Positions 10,557-20,040 of a DNA stretch of 64,000 bases are shown piece after piece (within the stretch, counting starts at the first letter, position 1; each line of letters starts with the position of its first letter). The DNA comes from Serinibacter arcticus. Lineage in GTDB: Bacteria > Actinomycetota > Actinomycetes > Actinomycetales > Beutenbergiaceae. Made by a program: the position numbers and the translations under genes. Location of the stretch: NCBI RefSeq assembly GCF_004786095.1, contig NZ_RHPJ01000004.1, forward strand, positions 124,001-188,000. Direction: 5' to 3'. The notes beneath the pieces were generated by a model, which searched no databases, was not told the origin of the DNA, and saw nothing but the letters and a program-made list of their open reading frames with translations.

Positions 10557-10951
10557 CCGGCTACCTGTTCGCGATCGCGCTCTGCCTGATCCTCATCGCC
10601 TTCCTCGTCCACCTTCTGAGGACACGACGGCTCAGGGAGAAGTACGCGGGCCTGTGGATCGTGGTGTCTCTCGCCGTCGCGGTGATCGCCGCGTTCCCGG
10701 GGATCCCGGTGAGACTCGCCACCCTCGTGGGCGTGGAGCTGCCCGTCAACCTGTTGTTCGCGGTGGCTCTGCTCGTGCTCCTCGTGGTCTGCATCCAGCT
10801 CAGCATCGGCGTTTCGAGCCTCGACGAGCGAGTCAGAACCCTGACCGAGGAGCTGGCGCTGCTGCGTCTCGAAGCTGTCCCGGAAGAGGTGACGACCGCC
10901 GAGGGGGACGAGCCCTCTCAGCGCGGGGGCCCCGGAGAACACCGGCCCTAG
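10553..10951 (+). CDS. DUF2304 membrane protein
   Basis: A 132-residue protein with three predicted membrane helices (about 2-21, 33-53 and 60-82), then a charged tail from 88 onward that begins with a likely coiled coil (SSLDERVRTLTEELALLRLEA) and ends in disorder. Size and layout match DUF2304, usually found beside DPM1-like glycosyltransferases. GTG at 10553 overlaps the transferase stop (GTGA), so the two are likely translated together. It probably anchors or assists the transferase, or handles the polyprenyl-linked sugar; no catalytic motif is visible. Its TAG stop lies in a CTAG shared with the stop of the convergent gene. Confidence 0.8.
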
Positions 10952-12963
10952 CAGCCGGTGACCCCCCAGAGCTTGGCGTCGCCCACCTGGTCGACGAGCG
11001 TCAGGACGTCGGAGTCGGAGACATCGGTGAGCCCGTGGAAGCCGTTGTCGCCGCCGTGGATCTCGACGCGTCCGAAGTCCAGCACGTGCGTGACGCCCTC
11101 CCGCTCGACCGCCGCGCAGACCTCGGAACCGGGCTCGGCCGTCTGGAGCCCGTCGTTGATCAGGCGCATGTCCTGCGTGAAGGTCGTCATCGTGTGCGGG
11201 GCCGTCGTCGGGACGTCGGAGATGGCGTAGGCCAGCGACCCGCCGGTGAAGGGGTTGACGGCGATCCGGGAGCCGTCAGGAACGACCTCCGGCAGCTCCT
11301 CGATGAGGGCCAGCTCGTCCGACGTGACGAAGACCGAGTCGGGCTGGACCGCGTACCTCTCGCGCATGCTCGCGACGGCGACGCCGACAGCCGATCCCTG
11401 GGTTCCCGCGACGACCAGACCCAGGACGACGGCGCTCACCGCGTACGACACGACCACGCCCCAGCGGTCAAGGGTGAGGGATCGCAGCACGTCCGCCAGC
11501 CACAGCACCCCGGCCACCACGAGTGCGCCGGTGACCAGGGGCAGCGCTGAGGCGATGCGGTTGGAATCGTTGTACCAGACGCTCGTGATCGTGTCGCGGA
11601 GCCAGTTCGGCTGCATTCCCGAGACGATGATCCACAGCAGCCCCACGACGGCGACGCTCCCGAGGAACCAGACGGTCACAGCGCGCCGGCGCACGATCAC
11701 CGCTGCACCGGCGACGGCCAGCACCGCGAGCACGACGGCCACGGGTCGCTGCATCCCCGTGGCCATCACGGCTTCGCCGATGGCCTGGGCAGCGGTCTGG
11801 TAGGGCTTCCAGAAGCGAGGATCGAAACCGGGGTTGATGGCTTGCCACAGGATCGGGTAACCGACCACCGCGATCGCGGTGACGCCCACCGCGGTGCCCC
11901 ACGCGGCGATCCGTCGGACCGGGGTGGGTGAGATCCGAGGCGAGTCGGACCCCGACCGGGCACGTCCTCCGAGCCCCGCGCTCACGCAGCGGACGACGAC
12001 CACCACGATGAGCGGGATCGCCAGCGCTGCCACCATCATCGCGGCGGAGGGGTGCGCCAGACCCGCGCCGAGAGCGACCGGGACGAGGAGGAGGGCGGCG
12101 GAGCCCGCGGCCGGCACCTGAGGCACGGCAGCTCGAACGAGGACGGCGGCGACCGACAGCGTGGCAGGAACGAGGGCGTAGCCGAGGAAGTTGGGGTACA
12201 GGACCCCGAAGTCGACCAGGAGGTACGGGAACGTCGCGAAGCCGGCCAGGCACGCGGCTGCCGCGACCACGGCCCACCGACGGATCTCGACCAGCACACC
12301 GGCCAGCGCCAGGAGGCCGAGCGGCCAGGCGACGGCGCCGATGGCGATGGTGACGGCGTTCGCGCTCGCCGGCACGCTGGCCGACGTGATGCTCTGGGTG
12401 AGGGAGACCACGCCGTGCCACGCGGCGGGGTAGAAGGACGCGGGCCCGCCCGCCGACGTCATCGTCCCGATGGTGAGGGAGGAGGCGTCACCCGTGTCGG
12501 CGATCCACTGGACGGCGTTCAGGTGGAAGTTGTTGTCGTAGGTCTGCGAGAACGCCTCGGGCGAACCGATGCCTTCGGCGAGCCGCCACGAGAGCAGCAG
12601 TGCCGCGAGCAGGACACCCGCCAGCACCGGCGCGTCCCGTCGGAGCGACCCTCGCCACGAGGTCACGGTCGCTGACGGGGACGGCGCTGCGATCAGGCCC
12701 CGGCTCCTGAGGAGCACGCGGATCCCGAGGACCGCTCCAGCCACGAGGACGGTCAGTCCGACAGGTGGCAGCACTCCCCAGGGAATGCCTGCCACCGAGG
12801 CGATGACGGCGCTCGTCGCCACGAGACCGACCGAGGCGGCCGGCGCCCAGACGAGGGACCAGTGCCCTCGCACCCCCGCCGCCCGGGTCATCGCCAGTCC
12901 GGGAAGGATCAGGATCGCCGTCGCCACGACGACGGTCGGGAGGAGCCCCATCCAGCTAGTCAC
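10948..12963 (-). CDS. Large polytopic membrane protein, GT-C-like (DUF6541 type)
   Basis: A 671-residue integral membrane protein with roughly 14 hydrophobic helices and a C-terminal extracytoplasmic domain of about 130 residues that ends in a Cys (AKLWGVTGC). The first large loop contains an acidic-aromatic segment (QTYDNNFHLNAVQW) where GT-C glycosyltransferases carry their catalytic acid. Layout and size fit the actinobacterial DUF6541 group. The GTG start at 12963 has GAGGA about ten bases upstream. The inferred role is transfer of a polyprenyl-phosphate sugar, made by the neighbouring DPM1-like enzyme, to an exported glycan. Function is not proven and no close named homologue comes to mind. 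Confidence 0.65.
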   Translation of the reverse strand: MTSWMGLLPTVVVATAILILPGLAMTRAAGVRGHWSLVWAPAASVGLVATSAVIASVAGIPWGVLPPVGLTVLVAGAVLGIRVLLRSRGLIAAPSPSATVTSWRGSLRRDAPVLAGVLLAALLLSWRLAEGIGSPEAFSQTYDNNFHLNAVQWIADTGDASSLTIGTMTSAGGPASFYPAAWHGVVSLTQSITSASVPASANAVTIAIGAVAWPLGLLALAGVLVEIRRWAVVAAAACLAGFATFPYLLVDFGVLYPNFLGYALVPATLSVAAVLVRAAVPQVPAAGSAALLLVPVALGAGLAHPSAAMMVAALAIPLIVVVVVRCVSAGLGGRARSGSDSPRISPTPVRRIAAWGTAVGVTAIAVVGYPILWQAINPGFDPRFWKPYQTAAQAIGEAVMATGMQRPVAVVLAVLAVAGAAVIVRRRAVTVWFLGSVAVVGLLWIIVSGMQPNWLRDTITSVWYNDSNRIASALPLVTGALVVAGVLWLADVLRSLTLDRWGVVVSYAVSAVVLGLVVAGTQGSAVGVAVASMRERYAVQPDSVFVTSDELALIEELPEVVPDGSRIAVNPFTGGSLAYAISDVPTTAPHTMTTFTQDMRLINDGLQTAEPGSEVCAAVEREGVTHVLDFGRVEIHGGDNGFHGLTDVSDSDVLTLVDQVGDAKLWGVTGC

Positions 12964-13024
12964 GGTCGTCGATCCTCTTCTCGGTTCGGATGGGCAGGAG
13001 TCCCACGGGCTGTTCGATCGTGCA

Positions 13025-15106
13025 TCAAGCGTCGATGGCGGGGCCGACGGTCGTCCACAGCGCCTGGCTCAGCGTGGTCGCATACGTGTCGGTCAGGTGG
13101 TTGTCACGGTAGACCAGGACGTTTCCCACCACCGAGTCGCACGACGTCGGACCACAGACGTGGTTCGTGAGATCCGCCACCACCGCCCCCTGCACCTCGA
13201 GGGCCGCCTCGACCAGAGGGTCGCGCTGGGACGCGGCCGCCGACCTGGTGAGCGAGCAAGCTCGCCCGGCGGCGACGCAGTCGGGTGGGCTGAACGGCAT
13301 GTAGGGCGTGTCGCGCACCACCACGACCGGGATGGCTGCGTCGACCAGAATCTCCACCGTCTCCGTGTAGCCGGCGACCGCCGCGTCGAAGCTCTCCCAG
13401 TCCCAGCCGAGCGCCTCGCGGTAACCGAACGGCGTCATCGACGTGACCACGACGACGTCGGGAGGGTCGGCTGTCAGCAGGTTGAGGACGCGGTCGTTCT
13501 GGGCCTCGCAGTCACCGAGACCCACGGGCGCACGGACGGTGAAGGGACAGCCGTTGCGGAGGTATGCCGTGACCTCGAAGTGCTCCTGGTCCGCGAGAGC
13601 TGCGAGCGGGGTGCTGAGCACAGCCGCGTGGGAGTCCCCGACGAGGACGACCTGCACGGTGCTGCCGTCGTCACCGTAGTGACACGTCCGTGGGTCACGC
13701 CCGGGGTCGACCGTCGTGATGTCCTCGCTGATGCAGCCGTCGCGGAAGACGAGGGGAACGTCCTGGAGGGCGATCCTCGGGTCCGGGGCGACCGGCACCC
13801 CGCTGGGGACCGGGGCGCCGCCGAGAGCGAGCGCGCCCGGATGGTCGGAGGCGACGGTGGAGACCGAGGACGTCTGCATCTCGACGACGACGAGAGGTAT
13901 CGCCCCCATCGCCGTGACGGACGCCGTGACGGCACCGCCGAGGAGCAGGACGTGACGCCTCTGACGCCGTCGCGCCGGCGTCGGGATCGCGAGTGTCGGA
14001 CGTCGGAAGGGTCGCTCCACGAAACGCTCGGAGGCCCACGCCGCAATCAGGCTGGCCGCGATGACGACGGGGCCGCCCAGGAGTCCGAGCGTCGGCCCGG
14101 ACACCGCGAGAGCCCCTACGACGATCGGCCAGTGCCAGAGGTAGAGGCTGTAGGAGACGTCCCCCAGCCACGTCAGCGGTCGCACACCGAGGACGACGGT
14201 CACTCCCCCGGCTCGCTCGACGGTACCCGCCGCCAGGAGCAGGATCGTGCCCACCACCGGGACCAGCGCCAGCACCCCGGGGAACGGCATCGACGTCGTC
14301 ATCGTCGTCGCCGACGCCAGGACGAGCAGCACACCGACCACCCCGATCGACGTCGAGGCTGCACGGGTGAGCACCAGGCGCCGGAGCGCGAGCGCAGCCA
14401 GCCCGCCGAGGAGCAGCTCCCAGGCCCGGGTCACCGTGGAGTAGTAGGCGATCGACGCCGCCTGGGACGTCAGGACGACCGACAGGGTGAGAGACGCCGC
14501 CCCGAGGAGGGCCAGGACGGTGGCGACGGTCGGCAGCAGCGCCAGCCCGGACGATCTCACGAGGAGGGCGACGGCGATCATGACCACGGGCACGACGAGG
14601 TAGAACTGCTCCTCGACCGCGAGCGACCAGAAGTGCTGGAACGGTGACACGCTGGCGGTGGCCTGCGCGTAGGCGTCTGGTCCGAGCGCAAAACGCCAGT
14701 TCGCCACCTGCAGCGACGCCGCGATCGCGTCCCCGAGGTTCCGGCGGAGCTGGGAGTCCTCCAGGACGACGAGGCTGAGCACGACCGTCGCCACGATGGC
14801 GGCGCTCGCGGCAGGGAGCAGCCGGCGCACCCGGCGCACGTAGAAGCCCGGGATGTCGACGGTCCCCCTGCGCTCGACCTCGCGCGTCAGCGAGTCGATG
14901 ATGAGGTATCCGGAGATGACGAAGAAGACGTCGACGCCGACGAAACCCCCGGGGAGCACACCCGGCCAGACGTGGTAGACGACCACGAGGCCGACGGCGA
15001 GCGCACGCAGCCCCTGGATGTCGGGGCGACGGCGGTCCCCGGGCCCGTCTCCCGGCACTGCTGTCCGACGTGCCGCGTGACGGGCGGACGACGTCATTCG
15101 CCTCAT
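13025..15106 (-). CDS. Acyltransferase 3-SGNH fusion (OafA type)
   Basis: A 693-residue O-acyltransferase. Residues 25-370 are an Acyltransferase_3 domain (DIQGLRALAVGLVVVYHVWPG with the conserved R/H pattern, FFVISGYLI, then about ten helices). After a linking helix an extracytoplasmic SGNH domain follows, with the nucleophile in LVGDSHAAVL and the DNHLTDTY catalytic Asp/His block near the C-terminus. Such fusions acetylate O-antigens and wall sugars. ATG at 15106 forms an ATGA overlap with the wzt stop and has a GGGGGGA run just upstream; ATG at 15097 is an alternative. As the last gene after glf-glfT2-wzm-wzt, its likely acceptor is the exported galactan. Confidence 0.9.
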   Translation of the reverse strand: MRRMTSSARHAARRTAVPGDGPGDRRRPDIQGLRALAVGLVVVYHVWPGVLPGGFVGVDVFFVISGYLIIDSLTREVERRGTVDIPGFYVRRVRRLLPAASAAIVATVVLSLVVLEDSQLRRNLGDAIAASLQVANWRFALGPDAYAQATASVSPFQHFWSLAVEEQFYLVVPVVMIAVALLVRSSGLALLPTVATVLALLGAASLTLSVVLTSQAASIAYYSTVTRAWELLLGGLAALALRRLVLTRAASTSIGVVGVLLVLASATTMTTSMPFPGVLALVPVVGTILLLAAGTVERAGGVTVVLGVRPLTWLGDVSYSLYLWHWPIVVGALAVSGPTLGLLGGPVVIAASLIAAWASERFVERPFRRPTLAIPTPARRRQRRHVLLLGGAVTASVTAMGAIPLVVVEMQTSSVSTVASDHPGALALGGAPVPSGVPVAPDPRIALQDVPLVFRDGCISEDITTVDPGRDPRTCHYGDDGSTVQVVLVGDSHAAVLSTPLAALADQEHFEVTAYLRNGCPFTVRAPVGLGDCEAQNDRVLNLLTADPPDVVVVTSMTPFGYREALGWDWESFDAAVAGYTETVEILVDAAIPVVVVRDTPYMPFSPPDCVAAGRACSLTRSAAASQRDPLVEAALEVQGAVVADLTNHVCGPTSCDSVVGNVLVYRDNHLTDTYATTLSQALWTTVGPAIDA

Positions 15107-15834
15107 TCCCCCCGCATCTGCCGCACGACGTCCGACGTCGGTCCGTCTGCGACCATGCGCCCGTGCTCGAGGAGCACCGCCCTCCGGCACAGCTTCTCGA
15201 CCATGTCGAGCTGGTGGCTGACGATGACGAGGGTGCGTCCCTCGTCGCGCAGCTCCTTGATCCGGGTGATGCACTTCTCCTGGAACGGCTCGTCACCGAC
15301 CGCCAGGATCTCGTCCACCAGGAACACCTCGGGGTCCGTGTGGACGGCGACCGAGAACGCGAGGCGCAGGAACATGCCGGAGGAGTAGAACTTCACCTCC
15401 GTGTCGATGAACTTCTCGATCTCGGAGAAGGCGACGATCTCGTCGAAACGCGCCGTGATCTGCTTCTCGGTCATCCCGAGGATCGCGCCGTTGAGGAAGA
15501 CGTTCTCGCGACCCGTCAGATCGGGGTGGAACCCGGCACCCACCTCGATGAGCCCGGCGAGACGGCCGCGCACGCCGACCGTGCCGCGGTCGGGCGTCAG
15601 GACACCCGAGATGCACTTGAGGAGCGTCGACTTTCCGGAGCCGTTGAAGCCGAGCAGGGCGAGGGTCTCCCCCTCCGCCACGCGCAGGTCGATGCTGTCC
15701 AGCGCGGTGAACTCGTCGACCTCGGCCTGTCGGCCCCGGACCGCCCGAGACGCCATCTCCTTGAGGGAGTGGACGTGCTTGAGACGGAACGTCTTGGTCA
15801 GGTCGTCGACGATGATCGTCGCGGAGTCGGCCAC
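15103..15834 (-). CDS. wzt: Polysaccharide ABC exporter ATPase
   Basis: A 243-residue ABC ATPase of the O-antigen/teichoic acid export family. Walker A GFNGSGKST is at 62-70, the signature YSSGM at 150-154, and Walker B FLVDEILAVGD at 171-181, followed by the switch His (VSHQLD). The protein stops soon after the nucleotide-binding domain and lacks the C-terminal glycan-binding domain of Wzt from O8/O9 systems. It is therefore like the short mycobacterial galactan exporter ATPase (RfbE/Rv3781). It starts two bases after the wzm stop. With Wzm it should export lipid-linked galactan in ATP-dependent fashion. Confidence 0.92.
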   Translation of the reverse strand: MADSATIIVDDLTKTFRLKHVHSLKEMASRAVRGRQAEVDEFTALDSIDLRVAEGETLALLGFNGSGKSTLLKCISGVLTPDRGTVGVRGRLAGLIEVGAGFHPDLTGRENVFLNGAILGMTEKQITARFDEIVAFSEIEKFIDTEVKFYSSGMFLRLAFSVAVHTDPEVFLVDEILAVGDEPFQEKCITRIKELRDEGRTLVIVSHQLDMVEKLCRRAVLLEHGRMVADGPTSDVVRQMRGE

Positions 15835-15835
15835 G

Positions 15836-16735
15836 TCACAGCTCCTGGGCGAAGTTGCGGGACAGCTTGCGGAACACCCGGTCGCCGATCACGAGGAGGA
15901 CCGCGCACACAGCGAGGGCCACCAGACCGCGGTTCATCACGTGGTCGACGATCGCACCCTCACGGGCCGCCGCATCGGCCGCCGGCCACCAGAAGGCGCG
16001 GTGGAAGAGCTCCACCGCGATGGTGAGGGGGTTGTTCTCGTAGATCCGCATGAGCACGCTGTCGGCACCGAACGTGTCGCGCACCGTCGCGATCGGGTAG
16101 AGCACGGGCGAGAACCAGATGGCGACCATCAGGATGAGGTCCACGATGTTCTCGATGTCGCGATAGGCCACGTTGATCGCCCCGAAGGCGAGACCGAGAC
16201 CGAGCGCCAGGCACAGCACGATCATCACCGCCAGCAGCGCTGCCGCGAGCTCGACGGGTCCGGGTCGCCATCCCGCCACCAGCGCTCCGATCAGGAGCAC
16301 GACCAGCTGCGGGACGAAGTGGACCAGTGCCACGAGGACCGACGAGACCGGGAACATCTGCCGCGGCAGGTAGATCTTGTTGACGAGGGCGCCGTTGGCG
16401 ACCACCGACCGCGTCGCGTTGCCGAGGATCTCGGAGAAGAGGTTGATGATGACGATGCCGCTGAAGAGGTAGACCGCGAACGGCGGCAGCATGCCGCGCA
16501 TCCCGAGGAAGTTCCCCATCACGAAGAAGAAGACGACGAACTGCACGCCGGGCTTCACGTAGGACCAGGCGAGTCCGAGGAAGGACGCCTGGTACCGGAC
16601 GCGCAGCTCCTTGCGCACGATCAGGCGCAGGAGGTACCGCTGCCCGAAGACGTCGACGAGCCCACGGCTGCGACCGGGCCGCTCGAAGCCGGGCGGGAGG
16701 GGTGCTGCGGAAGGCGTCGCGACGCGATCAGTCAC
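15836..16735 (-). CDS. wzm: Polysaccharide ABC exporter permease
   Basis: A 299-residue ABC-2 type permease with about six membrane helices. The cytoplasmic N-terminus (about residues 1-60) ends in LRLIVRKELRVRYQASFLGLAW, the conserved R-Y-x-x-S/T-x-L-G-x-x-W block of O-antigen exporters. The C-terminal basic tail RVFRKLSRNFAQEL is also typical. GTG at 16735 overlaps the glfT2 stop by 8 nt. Together with the short Wzt it forms the channel for a lipid-linked polymer; position directly after glf-glfT2 makes galactofuran the likely cargo. The mycobacterial counterpart is Rv3783. Confidence 0.92.
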   Translation of the reverse strand: MTDRVATPSAAPLPPGFERPGRSRGLVDVFGQRYLLRLIVRKELRVRYQASFLGLAWSYVKPGVQFVVFFFVMGNFLGMRGMLPPFAVYLFSGIVIINLFSEILGNATRSVVANGALVNKIYLPRQMFPVSSVLVALVHFVPQLVVLLIGALVAGWRPGPVELAAALLAVMIVLCLALGLGLAFGAINVAYRDIENIVDLILMVAIWFSPVLYPIATVRDTFGADSVLMRIYENNPLTIAVELFHRAFWWPAADAAAREGAIVDHVMNRGLVALAVCAVLLVIGDRVFRKLSRNFAQEL

Positions 16736-18758
16736 GGGGCTGGGCGGGGTTGTCCGCGAAGGTCTTCTCCCACGCCTCGAACGACGTCACGTCGGTCAGG
16801 GCGTCCTTGTACTCGGCGCTGAGGGACGACCAGCGTCGCTGCAGCTCGAGGTGGAGCGACGCGACCTCGGCGAGCTGCGACCGCAACCGGGCCGGGTTCC
16901 GGCGGTACCACGCCACGCCCGTGCCTTCGGCGTTGGTCACCAGGGCGCTGTCGTACTGCGCGAGGCGCCACCAGCGGGCGTCCTGGAACGCGATCTCGTC
17001 CTGGGGCGCGGAGCGGGCCCGGTCGGTGATCGGCTCCGCCAACTGGCGCAGCGTGGTCCGAGCGGTGAACGGGATCAACGAGCGGATCGACGGCGGCCGC
17101 AGGCCACGCCCGCGGTTCTTCGGCTTGCCGCGATCGACGGCGGGGAAGTCGTCGGCGTCCTGCTTGTAGACGGCGTCGTCGAACTCCTTCGCCATCGCAC
17201 GGATCTCGGGGAGGACCGTGCCGATCTGGCCGTGGAGGGCGCGCGGGCCCTTGAGGAGGTCCCGCATGCCTCGGATGCGGCCGGCCTGCGTGTAGTACTG
17301 CATCGAGAGCAGGTGCTTGACGTCGTTCATGGCCGCCTCCTTGAAGGCGCCGCCCCCCTTGGCGTACTGCGAGTAGAGGAGCGCCACGATCAGACGGTTC
17401 TTCGTGTGGAAGTAGGCCTGCCAGCCGACCAGGTCGTCCTTGTCGATCCACGACATGTGCCAGACGGCGGCACCGGGGAGCGAGACCGTCGGATACCCGG
17501 CAGCCTTGGCACGGAGGCCGTACTCGGAGTCGTCCCACTTGATGAAGATCGGGAGCGACAGTCCCAGCTCGCGCACGACCTCGACGGGGATGAGGGTGCT
17601 CCACCAGCCGTTGTAGTCGACGTCGGCGCGTCGGTGGAGCCACGGCGTGGAGCGCAGGCCCGAGGCTGCGAAGTCGTGGCCGTTGGTCAGATCACCGTGC
17701 GCCACGACCGGCTGCACCCGCCACGGGTCCACGCGCTCCCCGAACGTGTGCAGGACCGAACGGTTGTTCAGGTCGAACATGTGCGCGCCCACCAGGGTGG
17801 GCTTCTTGGCGAAGTCGGCGAACGTGACGAGGCGGACGAGCGTCTCAGGCTCGACGTCGATGTCGTCGTCCATCAGGACGACGTAGTCCGAGCGTCCCCG
17901 GGTGGCCACCTCGTACATGCCGCGGGAGAAGCCTCCGGAGCCACCGATGTTGCCCTGCTCGACGATGCGCAGCTGGTCGCCCATCGCTGCCGCCAGGTCG
18001 TCGAAGCCCTCGGCGTCGGCCACGCGCGAGGAGCCCTGGTCGACGATGATCATCTCGTCGAGCACGCCTCGGACCGACTCGTCGCGCGAGATGGTGGCGA
18101 TGTTGCACAGCACGTCGGTGTTCTTGTTGAGCGTGGTCATGGCGAGGGAGATGCGCCCCTCCCGCCGAGCGAGCGACCCGGGGGCGGTCCACACGGCCGA
18201 GTGGATCTGTGCGGCCTTGCCGAGACCCTCGACGTCGAACCAGTACCAACCGCCGTCGCCGAACTGCTTCAGGGGCAGGTCGAACTCGACGACGCTGCGG
18301 CCCGTGACCGCACGAGTGGCGACGCGCTGCTGAGCGCCACGGGCGTTCGAGCGGTACACGATGACGTTGGCGGGGCCGGCGATGTCGACGGCAAGGCGAA
18401 CGGCCTCGAGGGTCGTCCACTTCTTCCAGTAGGACGCCGGGAACGCGTTGAAGTAGGTCCCGAACGACGTCCGGTGCCCCGTCCGCACCCGGATGGACGT
18501 GCGGCTCTGCACGTCCGTGGTCGAGGCTCGGTCGCCGCTGCCGCTGGCATCCGCGTGGTGCTCGTCGGCTCGACCGGAGCGCGCGTCCGTCGACTGTGAC
18601 ACCACGCGGGTGCCCTCCTCGACGTAGAGCACGAGCGAGTCGGACTCGGCGTCGGGAGGGAGGATGACCCGCTGGACGACCCGGTGGCCCTCAGGGACCA
18701 GGACTGCAGCGGGCTCCGCCGTCGGTGCGTCCTGCGCGTGCGAGGTGTCGGTGGTCAT
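16728..18758 (-). CDS. glfT2: Galactofuranosyltransferase GlfT2-like
   Basis: A 676-residue bifunctional-type galactofuranosyltransferase, close in length to mycobacterial GlfT2 (637). An N-terminal beta-rich domain, extended here by an acidic low-complexity insert near 55-75, precedes a GT-A domain. The metal motif MDDDID is at 296-301, WDDSEYG at 408-414 supplies the catalytic acid residue, and WHMSW with H434 matches the metal-ligand His of GlfT2. The family polymerises UDP-galactofuranose into a beta-(1,5)/(1,6) galactan. It starts one base after the glf stop and overlaps wzm by 8 nt, so precursor, polymerase and exporter are one operon. Linkage specificity in this organism is inferred only. 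Confidence 0.92.
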   Translation of the reverse strand: MTTDTSHAQDAPTAEPAAVLVPEGHRVVQRVILPPDAESDSLVLYVEEGTRVVSQSTDARSGRADEHHADASGSGDRASTTDVQSRTSIRVRTGHRTSFGTYFNAFPASYWKKWTTLEAVRLAVDIAGPANVIVYRSNARGAQQRVATRAVTGRSVVEFDLPLKQFGDGGWYWFDVEGLGKAAQIHSAVWTAPGSLARREGRISLAMTTLNKNTDVLCNIATISRDESVRGVLDEMIIVDQGSSRVADAEGFDDLAAAMGDQLRIVEQGNIGGSGGFSRGMYEVATRGRSDYVVLMDDDIDVEPETLVRLVTFADFAKKPTLVGAHMFDLNNRSVLHTFGERVDPWRVQPVVAHGDLTNGHDFAASGLRSTPWLHRRADVDYNGWWSTLIPVEVVRELGLSLPIFIKWDDSEYGLRAKAAGYPTVSLPGAAVWHMSWIDKDDLVGWQAYFHTKNRLIVALLYSQYAKGGGAFKEAAMNDVKHLLSMQYYTQAGRIRGMRDLLKGPRALHGQIGTVLPEIRAMAKEFDDAVYKQDADDFPAVDRGKPKNRGRGLRPPSIRSLIPFTARTTLRQLAEPITDRARSAPQDEIAFQDARWWRLAQYDSALVTNAEGTGVAWYRRNPARLRSQLAEVASLHLELQRRWSSLSAEYKDALTDVTSFEAWEKTFADNPAQPRD

Positions 18759-18759
18759 G

Positions 18760-19941
<1,182 letters not shown>

Positions 19942-19947
19942 CTACTA

Positions 19948-19969
19948 CCCGGAAATGACAGATTCCGGG
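19948..19969. promoter_or_regulatory. Inverted repeat CCCGGAA-N8-TTCCGGG in the glf leader
   Basis: Perfect 7-bp arms with an 8-base spacer, 25 bases before the glf start and just downstream of the TAGTGT box (minus strand, 19983-19978). The repeat would span the transcription start, so it could be an operator or a hairpin at the 5' end of the message. Confidence 0.4.
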
Positions 19970-19977
19970 CGGCCACC

Positions 19978-19983
19978 ACACTA
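19978..19983 (-). promoter_or_regulatory. Putative -10 box TAGTGT of the glf operon
   Basis: TAGTGT on the minus strand matches TAnnnT and predicts a transcription start near 19971, giving a leader of about 48 bases before the glf ATG. No convincing -35 box is visible. Confidence 0.4.
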
Positions 19984-20040
19984 GCCGCCCGTGCTCCAAG
20001 CGCCGCACCGCTACACCGGTCGCGCACGGTATCCACTCAA

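Noticed and set aside
12569-14647. Open frame of 692 codons on the + strand opposite two membrane-protein genes
   Set aside because: Composition is Arg/Gly/Asp/His-rich, typical of the antisense frame of high-GC genes; the minus-strand genes have clear domains.
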